Below the pieces are notes generated by a model. The model saw nothing but the letters and a program-made list of their open reading frames with translations. It searched no databases and had not been told where the DNA came from. Source: Rhodococcus sp. BP22 (GTDB taxonomy: Bacteria > Actinomycetota > Actinomycetes > Mycobacteriales > Mycobacteriaceae). Taken from it: a stretch of DNA of 64,000 bases. Of the stretch, positions 27,906-37,792 are shown in pieces. The stretch spans positions 887,820 through 951,819 of the forward strand of contig NZ_JACFTB010000001.1 in the NCBI RefSeq assembly GCF_014281965.1, written 5' to 3'. A program made the translations under genes and the position numbers. How positions within the stretch are numbered: position 1 is the first letter of the stretch; every line of letters begins with the position of its first letter.

Positions 27906-28019
27906 TTATCCCTGACGCTGCTTGTGACGCAGGTTGTCGCAGATCACCATGACTCGCCCGTTACGGCGGATCACCTTGCATTTTTCGCAGATCTTCTTGA
28001 CGCTCGGCTGAACCTTCAC
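27906..28019 (-). CDS. rpmJ: 50S ribosomal protein L36
   Basis: A 37-residue protein [36 protein letters not shown] after the initiator. The start is a GTG at 28019 with AGGAGA eight nt upstream. It carries the zinc-binding C-x2-C..C..H set (CEKC, C, H), so it is the zinc-containing paralogue. The open frame to 28166 on this strand is not coding upstream of the GTG. Confidence 0.97.
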   Translation of the reverse strand: MKVQPSVKKICEKCKVIRRNGRVMVICDNLRHKQRQG

Positions 28020-28125
28020 GTCGTTGATCTCCTGTGTGTAGCTCGTGCGCATCGGCCCGTTCACGAAGAACGAATCAACACGTTCGAGCATGGTTCTCTT
28101 CGACCGGACCTGGCCGAAGAAGCTC

Positions 28126-28347
28126 TTACTTGTAGCGGTAAACGATGCGCCCACGCGTGAGGTCATATGGAGAGAGCTCCACTACGACGCGATCCTCGGG
28201 AAGGATACGGATGTAGTGCTGCCGCATCTTCCCACTGATGTGAGCGAGTACCTTGTGGCCGTTTTCGAGCTCGATGCGAAACATCGCATTGGGCAAGGGT
28301 TCGACAACTCGGCCCTCTACCTCGATGGCGCCGTCTTTCTTTGCCAT
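28126..28347 (-). CDS. infA: Translation initiation factor IF-1
   Basis: A 73-residue S1/OB-fold protein that binds the A site during initiation: [42 protein letters not shown], ending GRIVYRYK. The start ATG is at 28347. The frame remains open upstream, but there is no homology beyond the ATG. It heads the infA-rpmJ-rpsM-rpsK-rpsD-rpoA-rplQ series. Confidence 0.98.
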   Translation of the reverse strand: MAKKDGAIEVEGRVVEPLPNAMFRIELENGHKVLAHISGKMRQHYIRILPEDRVVVELSPYDLTRGRIVYRYK

Positions 28348-28761
28348 ATCCTCCGCGATCCTGGCTTTGTACACCTGGTTGATTGCATATGTGATTCGTT
28401 TACCGTGATGCTCACGCCGCCGCTCAGCCGAGGCTGGCAACTTCAACTTTCAGAACCGCAACATCCATTGCACGAGCAGCAATTTCTATTGTCTGAGCTG
28501 GCAGTATCAGCCGGTTGACCGCTAGCCAACTTACGTAGGCATGCGAGCAACCAGCGCGCATGGCGCACCGTCGACCTATGTTACCGGCAAACCCTCACCA
28601 GGCCAAATGAGGTCATCCGTAAGTGAGCGAAAGAGGCGGAGATTCGTCCGAATTGGCCTTGATGCGCCGCACCCGAAGCAGCACAGAAATGAGACGCCTG
28701 TCACCCGAGATCAGGTCGGCAAACGCTCACGGACACACTGCTACGCGGCGGCCGAAGCAAT
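28348..28761 (-). promoter_or_regulatory. 414-bp upstream region of infA, no gene seen
   Basis: Spacer between map and infA. On the minus strand a possible -10 GATACT lies near 28511, preceded by TTGGCT at 15 nt, a short but plausible housekeeping promoter for the infA/alpha operon. No convincing coding frame, tRNA or strong terminator was found; the stretch after map remains unexplained. Confidence 0.35.
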
Positions 28762-29556
28762 TCAGGGGCGCAGAGTCAGGATCCGGGGACCGTCGTCCGT
28801 GACCGCAACGGTGTGCTCCCAATGCGCCGCCCGCGAGCCGTCAGTTGTCACCACGGTCCACTCATCGGACAGGATCTCGGTCTCGTAGGTACCGAGTGTG
28901 AGCATCGGCTCGATTGCCAACGTCGATCCCACGACCAGTTCAGGCCCCTTGCCCGGAGCGCCCTCGTTCGCAAGGAACGGGTCCATGTGCATTTCACGTC
29001 CGATGCCGTGACCGCCGTAACCGTCGACAATTCCGTAAGCGCGACCGTGAGCCTTTTCCGCCGCGCGTGTTCCGTTTTCGATAGCGTGCGAAATGTCGGT
29101 GAGCCGATTTCCTGGGAGCATCGCTGCGATTCCAGCTTCCATCGACAGCCGCGTCGCTTCGCTGAGCAAAGCGTCGGCCTCGATGAGGTCTCCGATTCCG
29201 AACGTCCACGCCGAGTCGCCGTGCCAACCATCGAGAACTGCACCGCAGTCGATCGAGACCAGATCTCCGACGACGAGGATCTCCTCGGCCGACGGGATTC
29301 CGTGCACAACTCGGTCGTTGACGGACGAGCAGATACTTCCGGTAAACCCGTGATACCCCAGGAAGGAAGGGACCGCACCGGCGTCACGAATGACAGCCTC
29401 GGCCACCTTGTCCAATTCGAGGGTCGACACTCCCGGCTTGGCCGCATTCCGCACGGCTACCAACGCTGAACCGACGATCGCGCCTGCTGCAGCCATGGCG
29501 TCCAACTCGCCCGCGCTGCGGAACGGAACTACCTTACGTTTACGACCGAAAGCCAT
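28762..29556 (-). CDS. map: Methionine aminopeptidase, type I
   Basis: Removes N-terminal Met from nascent proteins. A 264-residue pita-bread fold with ligands visible: Asp in VSIDCGAV, Asp in DGWHGDSAW, His in [15 protein letters not shown], Glu in STLAIEPML and Glu in HWEHTVAV. There is no N-terminal SH3-binding or zinc-finger extension (type Ia). The ATG at 29556 overlaps the adk stop by one base (TGATG). Order secY-adk-map is standard. Confidence 0.97.
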   Translation of the reverse strand: MAFGRKRKVVPFRSAGELDAMAAAGAIVGSALVAVRNAAKPGVSTLELDKVAEAVIRDAGAVPSFLGYHGFTGSICSSVNDRVVHGIPSAEEILVVGDLVSIDCGAVLDGWHGDSAWTFGIGDLIEADALLSEATRLSMEAGIAAMLPGNRLTDISHAIENGTRAAEKAHGRAYGIVDGYGGHGIGREMHMDPFLANEGAPGKGPELVVGSTLAIEPMLTLGTYETEILSDEWTVVTTDGSRAAHWEHTVAVTDDGPRILTLRP

Positions 29557-30110
29557 CAGTTGTCGAGATCCTCGATCGCCTTCAACGCGCGAGCGCTGAC
29601 TTCTTCGACCTCACCAATTGCATCGACGGTGAGGATCCGGTCCTTGTAGTAGTCGAGCAGCGGCGCCGTCTCATCGCGGTAGACCTTGAGCCGGTTGCGG
29701 ATGACGTCCTCTTTGTCGTCGGCGCGCCCACGGGAGAGCATGCGAGCGACCACGACGTCTTCGTCGACGATGAACGACAACACACCATCGAGCTTCGCAC
29801 CCATATCGGCAAGGATGGTCACGAGCGACTCTGCTTGACCCACCGAGCGCGGAAATCCGTCGAGGAGAAAGCCGTTGACGGCGTCCGGTTCCGCCAAGCG
29901 GCTACGAACCATGTCGACGGTCAGTTCGCTCGGTACGAGATCTCCGGCATCGAGGTATTTCTTCGCCTCGATGCCGAGGGCGGTCTTCTCGCCGATGTTC
30001 GCGCGAAAGAGATCGCCGGTCGAGATGTGCGGTACACCCAGCTTCTCGGACAGGATCTCGGCTTGGGTGCCCTTGCCGGCACCGGGAGGACCAAGAAGAA
30101 CAAGTCTCAC
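29556..30110 (-). CDS. adk: Adenylate kinase
   Basis: Catalyses ATP + AMP to 2 ADP. At 184 residues it is the short actinobacterial form without a long LID: Walker [26 protein letters not shown], and [13 protein letters not shown]. The start is GTG at 30110, overlapping the secY stop (GTGA), and the stop overlaps the map start. Confidence 0.97.
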   Translation of the reverse strand: MRLVLLGPPGAGKGTQAEILSEKLGVPHISTGDLFRANIGEKTALGIEAKKYLDAGDLVPSELTVDMVRSRLAEPDAVNGFLLDGFPRSVGQAESLVTILADMGAKLDGVLSFIVDEDVVVARMLSRGRADDKEDVIRNRLKVYRDETAPLLDYYKDRILTVDAIGEVEEVSARALKAIEDLDN

Positions 30111-31429
30111 TTGAGGAACCCTTCGTAGTTGCGCTGCATCAGCTGACTTTCGATCTGCTTCACGGTATCGAGGCCGACGCTGACCATGATCAGCACAGCG
30201 GTGCCACCGAACGGCAGGTTTTGTGCGCCGCCGGAGCTCCCGATGTCGAGGAACAGGTTGGGCAGAACGGCAATGGTGCCCAGATAGATAGCGCCCGGCA
30301 ACGTGATGCGGCTGAGCACATAGTTCAGGTAGTCGGCGGTCGGCTTACCCGGTCGGATACCCGGGATGAAACCACCGAACTTCTTCATCTCATCGGCACG
30401 TTCCTCTGGGTTGAACGTGATCGCGACGTAGAAGTAAGTGAAGAAGACGATGAGTCCGAAGTAGATGGCAATGTAAACCGGATTAGCCGGGTTTACCAGG
30501 TACTCGTTGATGATTCGCTGCCACCAGCTCGGGTCCGTCGCTGTACTGGCGGAGGTGAGCTGTGCGATCAGGTTGGGCAGGTACAGCAGCGAGGACGCGA
30601 AGATCACCGGGATGACACCGGCCTGGTTGACCTTCAGCGGAAGATATGTCGATGATCCGCCGTACATCTTTCGGCCGACCATCCGCTTGGCGTATTGGAC
30701 CGGAATTCGACGCTGCCCCTGCTCGACGAACACAACGCCGGCGATGATGAGTAGTGCTGCAACGCACACCAGACCGAATACGAGCCCTCCGCGGCTGTCC
30801 AGGATGGACTTGCCTTCGGACGGGATGCGCGAGGCGATGCCTGCGAAGATCAGGAGCGACATGCCGTTTCCGACTCCGCGCTCGGTGATGACCTCGCCGA
30901 ACCACATCACCACTGCAGCACCTGCGGTCATGACGAGGACGATGATGATCAGACCGAAAATGCTTTGGTCGGCAATGATGTCCTGTTGACAGCCCTGGAG
31001 TAGTTGGCCGCGGGACGCGAGTGCCACCAGACCGGTCGCCTGCAGAATCGCCAAAGCGATCGACAGGTAACGCGTGTACTGGGTCATCTTCGCCTGGCCC
31101 GACTGGCCTTCCTTGCGGAGTTCCTCGAACTTGGGGATGACGACGGTCAACAACTGCACGATGATGCTCGCCGTGATGTACGGCATGATGCCGATCGCAA
31201 ACACGGACAGCTGTAGCAGCGCGCCACCGGAGAACAGGTTGATCAGCGAGTAGATACCGGCTTGATCGCCGCCTGATACCTCATCGATGCACGCCTTGAC
31301 GTTGGCGTAATCCACGCCTGGGGATGGGAGCGTAGCGCCGAAGCGATACAGGGCAACCAACCCGAGGGTGAAAAGGATCTTCCGTCTCAGGTCAGGAGTC
31401 CTGAGGGCCGACACGAAGGCGGAAAGCAA
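30107..31429 (-). CDS. secY: Preprotein translocase subunit SecY
   Basis: The ten-helix channel of the Sec translocon. I choose the TTG at 31429. It gives [23 protein letters not shown], which matches the M. tuberculosis SecY start, yields 440 residues and has AGGAGGA immediately upstream. The open frame to 31516 would add an unlikely 29-residue prefix. Family motifs seen are [50 protein letters not shown] and the C-terminal [11 protein letters not shown]. It starts a separate unit after the rplO terminator. Confidence 0.96.
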   Translation of the reverse strand: MLSAFVSALRTPDLRRKILFTLGLVALYRFGATLPSPGVDYANVKACIDEVSGGDQAGIYSLINLFSGGALLQLSVFAIGIMPYITASIIVQLLTVVIPKFEELRKEGQSGQAKMTQYTRYLSIALAILQATGLVALASRGQLLQGCQQDIIADQSIFGLIIIVLVMTAGAAVVMWFGEVITERGVGNGMSLLIFAGIASRIPSEGKSILDSRGGLVFGLVCVAALLIIAGVVFVEQGQRRIPVQYAKRMVGRKMYGGSSTYLPLKVNQAGVIPVIFASSLLYLPNLIAQLTSASTATDPSWWQRIINEYLVNPANPVYIAIYFGLIVFFTYFYVAITFNPEERADEMKKFGGFIPGIRPGKPTADYLNYVLSRITLPGAIYLGTIAVLPNLFLDIGSSGGAQNLPFGGTAVLIMVSVGLDTVKQIESQLMQRNYEGFLK

Positions 31430-31640
31430 AGATCCTCCTGGCACGACTGCGTTGGTGGTCGGTGTCTGCGGAGCCGTTACCGGCCTCGGCGACACTCGAC
31501 CATGGACTGCGAACAATATGTATCGTCCGCATGGAAAAGCACTTGCGTGAACTCTAGAACTCTAACAGTGTGCAGCAGTCGACCTGTCGGTCAGTCGCCG
31601 CCCTACCCGGCCGGACTATGTAGAGATGCCGGTGAGGCAG

Positions 31641-31687
31641 CGATGGCCGCAGCGTTGGCCCGTTAAGGCTTGTCGCTGCGGCCATCG
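31641..31687 (-). terminator. Hairpin terminator after rplO
   Basis: A 14-bp perfect stem CGATGGCCGCAGCG / CGCTGCGGCCATCG (arms 31641-31654 and 31674-31687) between rplO and secY. It separates the rpsH-rplO unit from secY-adk-map. The 295-bp rplO-secY gap also contains an AT-rich stretch near 31511-31522 that may belong to a secY promoter. Confidence 0.65.
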
Positions 31688-31724
31688 ACACACGATGAGC
31701 TCACTCGACCAAAGTCGAATGTGG

Positions 31725-32168
31725 CTAGACCTCGGTTACAGAACCGCCGGCTGCGGCGATCTTTTCCTTGGCCGAACCAGTGAACTTGTTGGCGGAGATA
31801 TCGACCTTGACCGATATCTTGCCGTCGCCGAGCACCTTGACGGGCTCGTTCTTGCGGACTGCACCCTTGGCGATCAAGTCAGCAAGGCTGACCTGGCCAC
31901 CTTCGGGGAAGAGCCGCTCGATGTCGCGAAGGTTCACAACCTGAAACACGACGCGGTTGGGGTTGGTGAACCCCTTGAGCTTCGGAAGCCGCATCTGGAG
32001 AGGCATCTGCCCACCCTCGAAGCGTGCCGGCACGTTCTTGCGAGCGCCGGTTCCCTTGGTACCGCGACCTGCGGTCTTACCGCGCTTGCCACCTTCACCA
32101 CGGCCGACGCGAATCTTCGTCGACTTGGATCCGGGCGCTGGGCGCAGATGATGGAGTTTGATGGTCAT
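31725..32168 (-). CDS. rplO: 50S ribosomal protein L15
   Basis: A 147-residue protein: [43 protein letters not shown], the typical Gly/Arg-rich N-terminal extension, and [12 protein letters not shown]. Last gene of the rpsH-rplF-rplR-rpsE-rpmD-rplO run, two bases after rpmD. Confidence 0.98.
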   Translation of the reverse strand: MTIKLHHLRPAPGSKSTKIRVGRGEGGKRGKTAGRGTKGTGARKNVPARFEGGQMPLQMRLPKLKGFTNPNRVVFQVVNLRDIERLFPEGGQVSLADLIAKGAVRKNEPVKVLGDGKISVKVDISANKFTGSAKEKIAAAGGSVTEV

Positions 32169-32170
32169 GG

Positions 32171-32350
32171 TTAGACCTCCTCAACTGTTACGAGGTGGCG
32201 CACCTTGTTGACCAGACCGCGATTTTGCGAGTTGTCCTCGCGGAGGACCGTCTGGCGAATGCCTTTGAGTCCGAGAGTCCGCAAGGTGTCACGCTGTGTT
32301 CCGCGCTGGCCGATGGTGCTTCTGATCTGGGTCACCTTGAGCTGAGCCAT
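32171..32350 (-). CDS. rpmD: 50S ribosomal protein L30
   Basis: A 59-residue protein beginning [19 protein letters not shown] and ending [12 protein letters not shown], complete for L30. The ATG at 32350 overlaps the rpsE stop by one base (TAATG). GAGGAG near its 3' end serves rplO. Confidence 0.97.
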   Translation of the reverse strand: MAQLKVTQIRSTIGQRGTQRDTLRTLGLKGIRQTVLREDNSQNRGLVNKVRHLVTVEEV

Positions 32351-33021
32351 TACTTGACCGCTCCTGCCTGTGCACGTGCACGCAGCATTCCGGCGGGTGC
32401 AACCTCTTCGAGGGTCAGACCGCGGCGAGCCGCGACTTCCTCGGGACGCTGCAGACCCTTGAGTGCTGCGACGGTGGCATGCACGACGTTGATGGCGTTG
32501 TCGCTACCGAGCGACTTCGACAGCACGTCGCGGATCCCAGCGCACTCCAGCACGGCACGGACAGCACCACCGGCGATGACGCCGGTACCGGGGCTGGCCG
32601 GACGCAACATGACGACGCCTGCTGCCGCTTCACCCTGGATCGGGTGCGTGATGGTGCCAGCGATCATAGGAACGCGGAAGAAACTCTTGCGAGCTTCCTC
32701 GACACCCTTCTGGATTGCTGCAGGAACTTCCTTGGCCTTGCCGTAGCCGACGCCGACCAAACCGTTGCCGTCTCCGACGATGACGAGGGCGGTGAAGCTG
32801 AAGCGACGACCACCCTTGACCACCTTGGAGACGCGGTTGATGGCAACCACGCGCTCGATGAAGTTCGACTTGTCGGCAGCGTTTCCGCCACGCGAGTTGT
32901 CGCGACGGTCACGACCACCGCGATTGTCACCGCGCTGGCTGTTGTCACCGCCGGCTGCGTTCGGGCCACTGTTCTGTCCGGCGGGGCCGCTTCCGCCGTC
33001 ACGCCGTTGACGTCCCGGCAT
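32350..33021 (-). CDS. rpsE: 30S ribosomal protein S5
   Basis: A 223-residue decoding-fidelity protein with the S5 double-stranded RNA-binding domain ([23 protein letters not shown]) and the C-terminal domain ([19 protein letters not shown]). An N-terminal low-complexity extension of about 55 residues rich in Gly, Asn, Asp and Arg precedes the core, as in other actinobacteria. Confidence 0.97.
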   Translation of the reverse strand: MPGRQRRDGGSGPAGQNSGPNAAGGDNSQRGDNRGGRDRRDNSRGGNAADKSNFIERVVAINRVSKVVKGGRRFSFTALVIVGDGNGLVGVGYGKAKEVPAAIQKGVEEARKSFFRVPMIAGTITHPIQGEAAAGVVMLRPASPGTGVIAGGAVRAVLECAGIRDVLSKSLGSDNAINVVHATVAALKGLQRPEEVAARRGLTLEEVAPAGMLRARAQAGAVK

Positions 33022-33055
33022 CAGGCTGTCCTTCCGTTTTCGGTCATTGTCATCA

Positions 33056-33472
33056 TCAGAACGTCAACCCGCCTTCGCGAGCTGCTTCTGCCAGAGCCGC
33101 GATGCGGCCGCTGTAGCTGTTTCCGCCGCGGTCGAATACGACAGCGTCGATTCCAGCAGCCTTCGCACGGCTGGCGATGAGCTCGCCCACCTTGGCGCTG
33201 ACGGCCTTCTTGTCGCCATCGAGTGCACGCACGTCGGCTTCGATGCTCGAGGCGCTCGCGAGCGTACGGCCCGCAAGATCGTCGACCAGCTGGACGTGAA
33301 TGTGACGCGAAGAACGGTTGACGACCAAGCGGGGACGCTCGGGCGTTCCGGAGATCTTCTTCCGAAGGCGGAAATGACGGCGTGCCTTCGACAGGCGACG
33401 CTTCGTCGACACGTCCGTGCCGCGCGGAGTGCGCTTCACGACGTTCGCTTTGTCTGCTGTTTGCTGGCTCAT
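33056..33472 (-). CDS. rplR: 50S ribosomal protein L18
   Basis: Binds 5S rRNA. It is 138 residues from ATG at 33472 ([18 protein letters not shown]). The core reads [40 protein letters not shown] and ends AAREGGLTF. The frame stays open to 33514 upstream but runs into rplF and is not coding there. Confidence 0.97.
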   Translation of the reverse strand: MSQQTADKANVVKRTPRGTDVSTKRRLSKARRHFRLRKKISGTPERPRLVVNRSSRHIHVQLVDDLAGRTLASASSIEADVRALDGDKKAVSAKVGELIASRAKAAGIDAVVFDRGGNSYSGRIAALAEAAREGGLTF

Positions 33473-33473
33473 A

Positions 33474-34013
33474 TCACTTACCCGTCTTCCCGACCTTGCG
33501 GCGGATAACTTCACCCTCGTAGCGGATGCCCTTACCCTTGTACGGGTCGGGGCGCCGCAGACGACGGACGTTGGCCGCGATCTGGCCGACCTTCTGCTTA
33601 TCGATGCCGATGATGGTGAATCGCGTAGGCGACTCGACCGTGAACGTGATGCCCTCAGGTGCTTCGATCAGCACGGGGTGGCTGTAACCGAGCGCGAACT
33701 CGAGGTCCTTGCCCTTCACCACAACGCGGTAACCGACGCCGTGGATCTCCATCTTGGTGGTGTAACCGTTGGTGACACCGGTGATGAGGTTTGCGACTAG
33801 CGTGCGCGAGAGGCCATGCAGCGAGCGACTACGACGATCGTCGTCCGGACGGGTGACAGCGAGAGTGCCATCTTCCGACCGAGCAATTTGAATGGGTTCG
33901 GCGATCGTCAACTCGAGGGCACCCTTGGGGCCCTTGACCGCGATGTTCTGCCCGTCGATCGTGATGTCAACGCCCGCGGGGACCGTGACCGGCAATTTTC
34001 CAATACGTGACAT
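33474..34013 (-). CDS. rplF: 50S ribosomal protein L6
   Basis: A 179-residue protein from [17 protein letters not shown] at 34013, exactly the usual length. It contains [32 protein letters not shown] and the [27 protein letters not shown] ending. The same frame is open far upstream through rpsH, but that is a shadow of the rpsH gene. Confidence 0.98.
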   Translation of the reverse strand: MSRIGKLPVTVPAGVDITIDGQNIAVKGPKGALELTIAEPIQIARSEDGTLAVTRPDDDRRSRSLHGLSRTLVANLITGVTNGYTTKMEIHGVGYRVVVKGKDLEFALGYSHPVLIEAPEGITFTVESPTRFTIIGIDKQKVGQIAANVRRLRRPDPYKGKGIRYEGEVIRRKVGKTGK

Positions 34014-34027
34014 GGTGGTGGCCTCCC

Positions 34028-34426
34028 CTACCAGACGTAGGCGAGGACTTCTCCGCCCACACCCTGCTTGGCCGCCTGACGCTCCGTGAGCAAGCCTGTG
34101 GACGTGGAGATGATCGCCACGCCCAGGCCGCCGAGAACCTTGGGCAGATTGGTGGATTTTGCGTATACGCGAAGACCGGGCTTCGAGATACGACGGATGC
34201 CTGCGAGGCTGCGCTCGCGGCTGGGTCCGTATTTGAGGTCGACGATGAGGGTCTTGCCCACCTCGGCGTCCTCGGTGCGGAAATCTGCGATGTAGCCCTC
34301 GCGCTTGAGGATGTCGGCGATATTCGCCTTCAACTTCGAGTGGGGAAGCTTCACCTCGTCGTGGTACGCCGAATTGGCGTTGCGCAGACGGGTCAAGAAG
34401 TCTGCAATTGGATCGGTCATCGTCAT
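34028..34426 (-). CDS. rpsH: 30S ribosomal protein S8
   Basis: A 132-residue 16S rRNA-binding protein: [70 protein letters not shown] end. In E. coli S8 represses the spc operon. Here rpsH is the first gene of a new unit, separated from rpsZ by about 590 bp containing a terminator, tandem repeats and a promoter. Confidence 0.98.
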   Translation of the reverse strand: MTMTDPIADFLTRLRNANSAYHDEVKLPHSKLKANIADILKREGYIADFRTEDAEVGKTLIVDLKYGPSRERSLAGIRRISKPGLRVYAKSTNLPKVLGGLGVAIISTSTGLLTERQAAKQGVGGEVLAYVW

Positions 34427-34678
34427 GGTGTGACCTGTGCACCTTTCTCGTAGCGGTTCCCATGCAGCACGCGCGAGCTGGTGCCCCGTACAGGGCCTGA
34501 CTCGTCACATCGTGGGCCTACAGCGAAGTGAACATGTCCTGACCGACTGTTGCCGGTCAGGGGTTGCGCTCCTGGCAATGCATCGCTGCACTGCCAGGTG
34601 TCACGAGCTTCCGTGTAGGAGAACTCGAGGTTTGCGTTCGATATTGCAAGAACTCGCGTGCAGGCACGACGAAGCCCG
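34427..34678 (-). other. Leader region of rpsH with two hairpins
   Basis: About 250 nt between the predicted rpsH start of transcription and the ATG. Two stable stem-loops lie here: CCTGACCG/CGGTCAGG (34538-34561) and CCTGGCA/TGCCAGG (34571-34598). They could hold an S8 or other feedback site, but no similarity to the known E. coli S8 target was verified. No gene seen. Confidence 0.4.
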
Positions 34679-34718
34679 GGCAACCGCTCTAGTGTAGGGA
34701 ACCGGTCGCCATTCTCAA
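34679..34718 (-). promoter_or_regulatory. Internal spc promoter for rpsH-rplO, with GGTTGCC start element
   Basis: Minus strand TTGAGA (34713-34718), 16 nt, TACACT (34691-34696), then 5 nt and GGTTGCC (34679-34685). The -10 fits TANNNT. The GGTTGCC, at the expected start of transcription, is shared with the S10 and spc promoters at identical spacing, which supports it as a real promoter. Confidence 0.6.
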
Positions 34719-34810
34719 AATCGGTCGTGGTACGGGACTCGAGGACACCGGGCGAGATCGATCCGGAAGGCACGGCAAGTTCATCGGTCCCATGCGGCCT
34801 CTTCGCCGGA

Positions 34811-34930
34811 GCCGAAGGCGTCAGTACGGTCTGAGCCGGAGGCGTCAGTACGGTCATGGCCGGAGGCGTCAGTACGGTCATGGCCGGAGGCGTCAGTACG
34901 GTCATGGCCGGAGGCGTCAGTACGGTCGTG
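34811..34930. repeat. Five tandem copies of a 24-bp repeat
   Basis: Unit GCCGGAGGCGTCAGTACGGT plus four further bases. Copies start at 34811, 34835, 34859, 34883 and 34907. The middle three are identical, the first differs at one internal base and at its end (CTGA), and the last has CGTG in place of CATG. They are directly adjacent with no spacers, so this is a minisatellite and not a CRISPR. It lies between the rpsZ terminator and the rpsH promoter, in noncoding DNA. Confidence 0.9.
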
Positions 34931-34951
34931 GCCGGATTCACATACAACAAA

Positions 34952-34987
34952 ACGAGCGTGGGTCCCAGTTCAGGGACCCACGCTCGT
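34952..34987 (-). terminator. Rho-independent terminator after rpsZ
   Basis: A 15-bp perfect stem (arms 34952-34966 and 34973-34987, ACGAGCGTGGGTCCC) with a 6-nt loop, followed on the minus strand by TTTTGTTGTATG. It is a textbook terminator, placed in the middle of what is a continuous spc operon in most bacteria. Confidence 0.85.
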
Positions 34988-35020
34988 CAGCGTGGTGCGA
35001 TGAGGCCCGAGGGCCTCAGA

Positions 35021-35206
35021 TCACCAGGAGCTCTTGCGGACGCCGGGAAGTTCTCCAGCGTGTGCCATCTCGCGAACACAGATTCGGCACAGGCCGAACT
35101 TGCGGAATACTGCGCGGGGACGGCCGCAGCGGTTGCAACGTGTGTAACCTTGCACCGCGAACTTCGGCTTCTTGTTGGCCTTGTTGACCAATGCCTTCTT
35201 CGCCAT
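35021..35206 (-). CDS. rpsZ: 30S ribosomal protein S14, zinc-binding type Z
   Basis: A 61-residue protein [33 protein letters not shown]... with CNRC and CRIC zinc ligands and the RKSSW end, the short type Z (RpsN1) form. The ATG is at 35206; the open frame upstream to 35254 overlaps rplE and is not coding. It follows rplE by 4 bp and is followed by a strong terminator. Confidence 0.97.
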   Translation of the reverse strand: MAKKALVNKANKKPKFAVQGYTRCNRCGRPRAVFRKFGLCRICVREMAHAGELPGVRKSSW

Positions 35207-35210
35207 GGAC

Positions 35211-35783
35211 TCAGTTCTCCTTGAACGGGAAGCCGAGGTGCTTGAGCAACGCACGGCCTTCTTCGTTGTTGGTTGCGGTGGTCACCACGGTGATGTCCAT
35301 GCCGCGCGGACGATCGATCTGGTCCACGTCGATCTCATGGAACATCGACTGCTCGTTGAGGCCGAACGTGTAGTTTCCGTTGCCGTCGAACTGCGTGCCG
35401 GAGAGGCCGCGGAAGTCCCTGATTCGGGGAAGGGCAATGGAGGTCAGCCGGTCCAGGAATTCCCACATGCGGTCGCCACGAAGTGTGACGCGGGCGCCGA
35501 TGGGCATGCCTTCGCGGAGCTTGAACTGAGCGATGGACTTGCGAGCCTTGCGGATCTCCGGCTTCTGACCGGTGATCGCTGCGAGGTCGGCAACTGCACC
35601 GTTGATCAGCTTGGCGTCACGGGCGGCGTCGCCGACACCCATGTTGACGACGACCTTGACGACACCGGGGATCTGCATGACGTTCTCGTATGCAAACTCG
35701 GTGTTCAGGGCGTCTTTGATCTCGGCGCGGTAGCGCGCCTTGAGGCGAGGCTGTACGCCCGCGGTGTTCTCAGTGGTAGTCAT
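35211..35783 (-). CDS. rplE: 50S ribosomal protein L5
   Basis: A 190-residue 5S rRNA-binding protein starting [19 protein letters not shown] at 35783. It reads [56 protein letters not shown], and ends [10 protein letters not shown]. The ATG lies one base from the rplX stop. Upstream open frame to 35858 is a shadow of rplX. Confidence 0.98.
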   Translation of the reverse strand: MTTTENTAGVQPRLKARYRAEIKDALNTEFAYENVMQIPGVVKVVVNMGVGDAARDAKLINGAVADLAAITGQKPEIRKARKSIAQFKLREGMPIGARVTLRGDRMWEFLDRLTSIALPRIRDFRGLSGTQFDGNGNYTFGLNEQSMFHEIDVDQIDRPRGMDITVVTTATNNEEGRALLKHLGFPFKEN

Positions 35784-35784
35784 C

Positions 35785-36102
35785 TCAGATGTCCTTCCCG
35801 TTTTTCCGGGAAATCCGAACGCGCTTGCCGGTCTCCTCGTCGGTCCGGTAACCCACACGCGTCGGGTTTCCGTCCGAATCGACTACTGCAACGTTCGATA
35901 CGTGGATCGGGGCTTCCTGCGTGACGATGCCGCCCGAAGACGCGCCACGCTGATTGGAAGAGACCGCAGTGTGCTTCTTGATGCGGTTGACGCCCTCGAC
36001 GAGAACCTTGTCATTGTCCGGGTAGGACTGAATGACCTTGCCCTTCGCACCCTTGTCTTTGCCTGCGATCACGAGAACGGTGTCGCCCTTGTGCACCTTC
36101 AT
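35785..36102 (-). CDS. rplX: 50S ribosomal protein L24
   Basis: A 105-residue KOW-domain protein: [57 protein letters not shown]. It directly abuts the rplN stop (TAA-ATG). Confidence 0.98.
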   Translation of the reverse strand: MKVHKGDTVLVIAGKDKGAKGKVIQSYPDNDKVLVEGVNRIKKHTAVSSNQRGASSGGIVTQEAPIHVSNVAVVDSDGNPTRVGYRTDEETGKRVRISRKNGKDI

Positions 36103-36471
36103 TTACAGCACCTCCGGGGCGAGCGAAACGATCTTCATGAACTTCTTCTCACGCAGCTCGCGGCCGACTGGGCCGAAGATGCGGGTTCCACGAGGATCGT
36201 TGTCCGGCTTGATCAGCACGGCAGCGTTCTCGTCGAAACGGATGTACGAGCCATCCGGACGGCGACGCTCCTTGACGGTGCGGACGATGACGGCCTTGAC
36301 GATCTCGCCCTTTTTGATGTTTCCACCGGGAATGGCATCTTTCACCGTAGCTACGATGATGTCGCCGATTCCGGCGTAGCGACGTGACGAGCCACCGAGA
36401 ACGCGGATGCAAAGGATTTCCTTCGCGCCCGTGTTGTCAGCGACGCGTACTCGCGACTCCTGCTGAATCAC
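36103..36471 (-). CDS. rplN: 50S ribosomal protein L14
   Basis: A 122-residue protein: [71 protein letters not shown]. First gene of the spc operon. Its promoter is at 36575-36616. It is divergent from the DUF559 nuclease operon. Confidence 0.98.
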   Translation of the reverse strand: MIQQESRVRVADNTGAKEILCIRVLGGSSRRYAGIGDIIVATVKDAIPGGNIKKGEIVKAVIVRTVKERRRPDGSYIRFDENAAVLIKPDNDPRGTRIFGPVGRELREKKFMKIVSLAPEVL

Positions 36472-36574
36472 TAACTTCTCCTAGACCTGGATTTGCTTAC
36501 GCGGCGGATTTCCGTCCCGACGCGCGCGGTCGGCTGCAAGGGCGGCAGTGGCACGAAGACACACCGCTGCCCCA

Positions 36575-36616
36575 GGCAACCGGTCAAGTGTAGGGGAAGC
36601 AGCCGAAAGAGTCCAA
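36575..36616 (-). promoter_or_regulatory. spc operon promoter with GGTTGCC start element
   Basis: Minus strand TTGGAC (36611-36616), 18 nt, TACACT (36587-36592), 5 nt, GGTTGCC (36575-36581). It leaves a leader of about 100 nt before rplN. The -10 hexamer and GGTTGCC are identical to the rpsH promoter. Confidence 0.65.
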
Positions 36617-36721
36617 ATCGGTGAGTCCGAAAGTGGCGACTCGTTGCGCGAAGAGAAACGGACCACCGGTATGGTTTCGCGATGTGTATGCGCATCGCGG
36701 GAGCGAACCGGTAACTGTGGC

Positions 36722-37792
36722 ATGACGACTGGGCACGTCGACACTTGGTGTCTCCCCCTCGATCGAGCCGTCTGCCTCGTGGGCGCACCCGGAGATGCGA
36801 TCGCCGTCGCACTCGAGGATCTGTCGGACACGGCTCCCGCCTTGATTCGAGTTCATGTCGAGCCGAGGGATCGTCAGTCCGCTGTGATCGAGCAGGTGCT
36901 CTCGGCCTTGACTGTGATCGCGATCGAACTGTTTCCTGCATGGTTGCCTGACGCATCGTCGATCACCGGTCGCAGCTCGCTGGATTTCACAGCGGTTCGG
37001 ATCCATGCACGTCACCTAGCCTCGAACAGCGATCACTACGGCCCGTTTCTGGCGGATCTCGCCGAACGATCCCTTGGCAACAATGCAACGGGACGTCCGT
37101 TCTCCGACGCCGAGGTGGCGGAAGGTTTGGCCGGCATCCTCGGCGCCAGTTGGCAACGTGAACAGGTCGCGCTTCTGGTGGATTCGGACAAGCTTTCACC
37201 GATGCAGCAGCATGCCTTCGCGGCTGCGTCGGAGTGGCTGGCCGCCCGCGGGTTCGCCGTATGGCTCGTCGACAATCCAGTGCCTACCGTCGACCGCCTG
37301 TCCAGCGTGTTCGTGTCGTTGCCACGAGAACTACTCGACGTGGACGACACCGGCCAGCGCTCTCGAACGAGGCCCACGGTCGAGTATTGGGCCGTCGCTG
37401 GAAGGCCTCACCCGGGCAGCGACGTGGAGAAAAGCGTCGATCGAGAGCTTTCCAAGCATTCGTGGGCCACGAATCGGCGACTCAATCACCCTTTCCAGTA
37501 CAACGAGATCGCGCAGAAGTACTTTCTCGACATTGTGTGGCTCGAAGACTTGTTCGCCGTCGAGTTGGACGGTCACGAACATCGGTCCGTCTGGAGTAGA
37601 GCCAAAGACGACAAGCGTGACGAAATTCTTCGTGGCGTGGGCTTCGAGATTCTGCGTATTCCCAACGAGCGTGTGCATGCAGACGTATGGCAGGTTGTCC
37701 ACGAGATACAGGCTGCGCTGTACCGACACCGCCTCATCCGGAACTCCGCTTCGAATGCACTTACCGCCACGAAAGAAGGATCACACCAGTGA
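36722..37792 (+). CDS. DUF559/Vsr-like nuclease-domain protein (first gene of HerA triad)
   Basis: A 356-residue protein. Residues ~1-230 form a domain I do not recognise (mixed alpha/beta, no P-loop, signal or membrane segment). Residues ~245-345 look like a PD-(D/E)xK endonuclease of the DUF559/Vsr type: a Glu in GSDVEKSVDREL, FLDIVWLEDLFAVELDGHEH (Asp strand then E-L-D-G and His), then KDDKRDEILRGVGFEILRI. This arrangement is common in defence nucleases. The ATG at 36722 is chosen because the family of upstream frames has no support; no strong ribosome binding site is seen, and a TATGGT hexamer at 36670-36675 may be the -10 of its own promoter. The stop overlaps the next gene (GTGA). Divergent from rplN. 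Confidence 0.75.
   Translation: MTTGHVDTWCLPLDRAVCLVGAPGDAIAVALEDLSDTAPALIRVHVEPRDRQSAVIEQVLSALTVIAIELFPAWLPDASSITGRSSLDFTAVRIHARHLASNSDHYGPFLADLAERSLGNNATGRPFSDAEVAEGLAGILGASWQREQVALLVDSDKLSPMQQHAFAAASEWLAARGFAVWLVDNPVPTVDRLSSVFVSLPRELLDVDDTGQRSRTRPTVEYWAVAGRPHPGSDVEKSVDRELSKHSWATNRRLNHPFQYNEIAQKYFLDIVWLEDLFAVELDGHEHRSVWSRAKDDKRDEILRGVGFEILRIPNERVHADVWQVVHEIQAALYRHRLIRNSASNALTATKEGSHQ

Noticed and set aside
33474..34508. L6 as a 344-residue fusion protein
   Set aside because: The upstream half is the out-of-frame shadow of rpsH; L6 proper starts at 34013 and has the normal 179 residues.
34811..34930. CRISPR array
   Set aside because: Copies are directly adjacent with no spacers and there are no cas genes nearby; it is a tandem minisatellite.
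34423..34950. 175-codon minus-strand reading frame with TVLTPPAM repeats
   Set aside because: The repeats are in frame only because the 24-bp DNA unit is a multiple of three. The frame covers the rpsH promoter and leader, has no ribosome binding site and resembles no protein I know.
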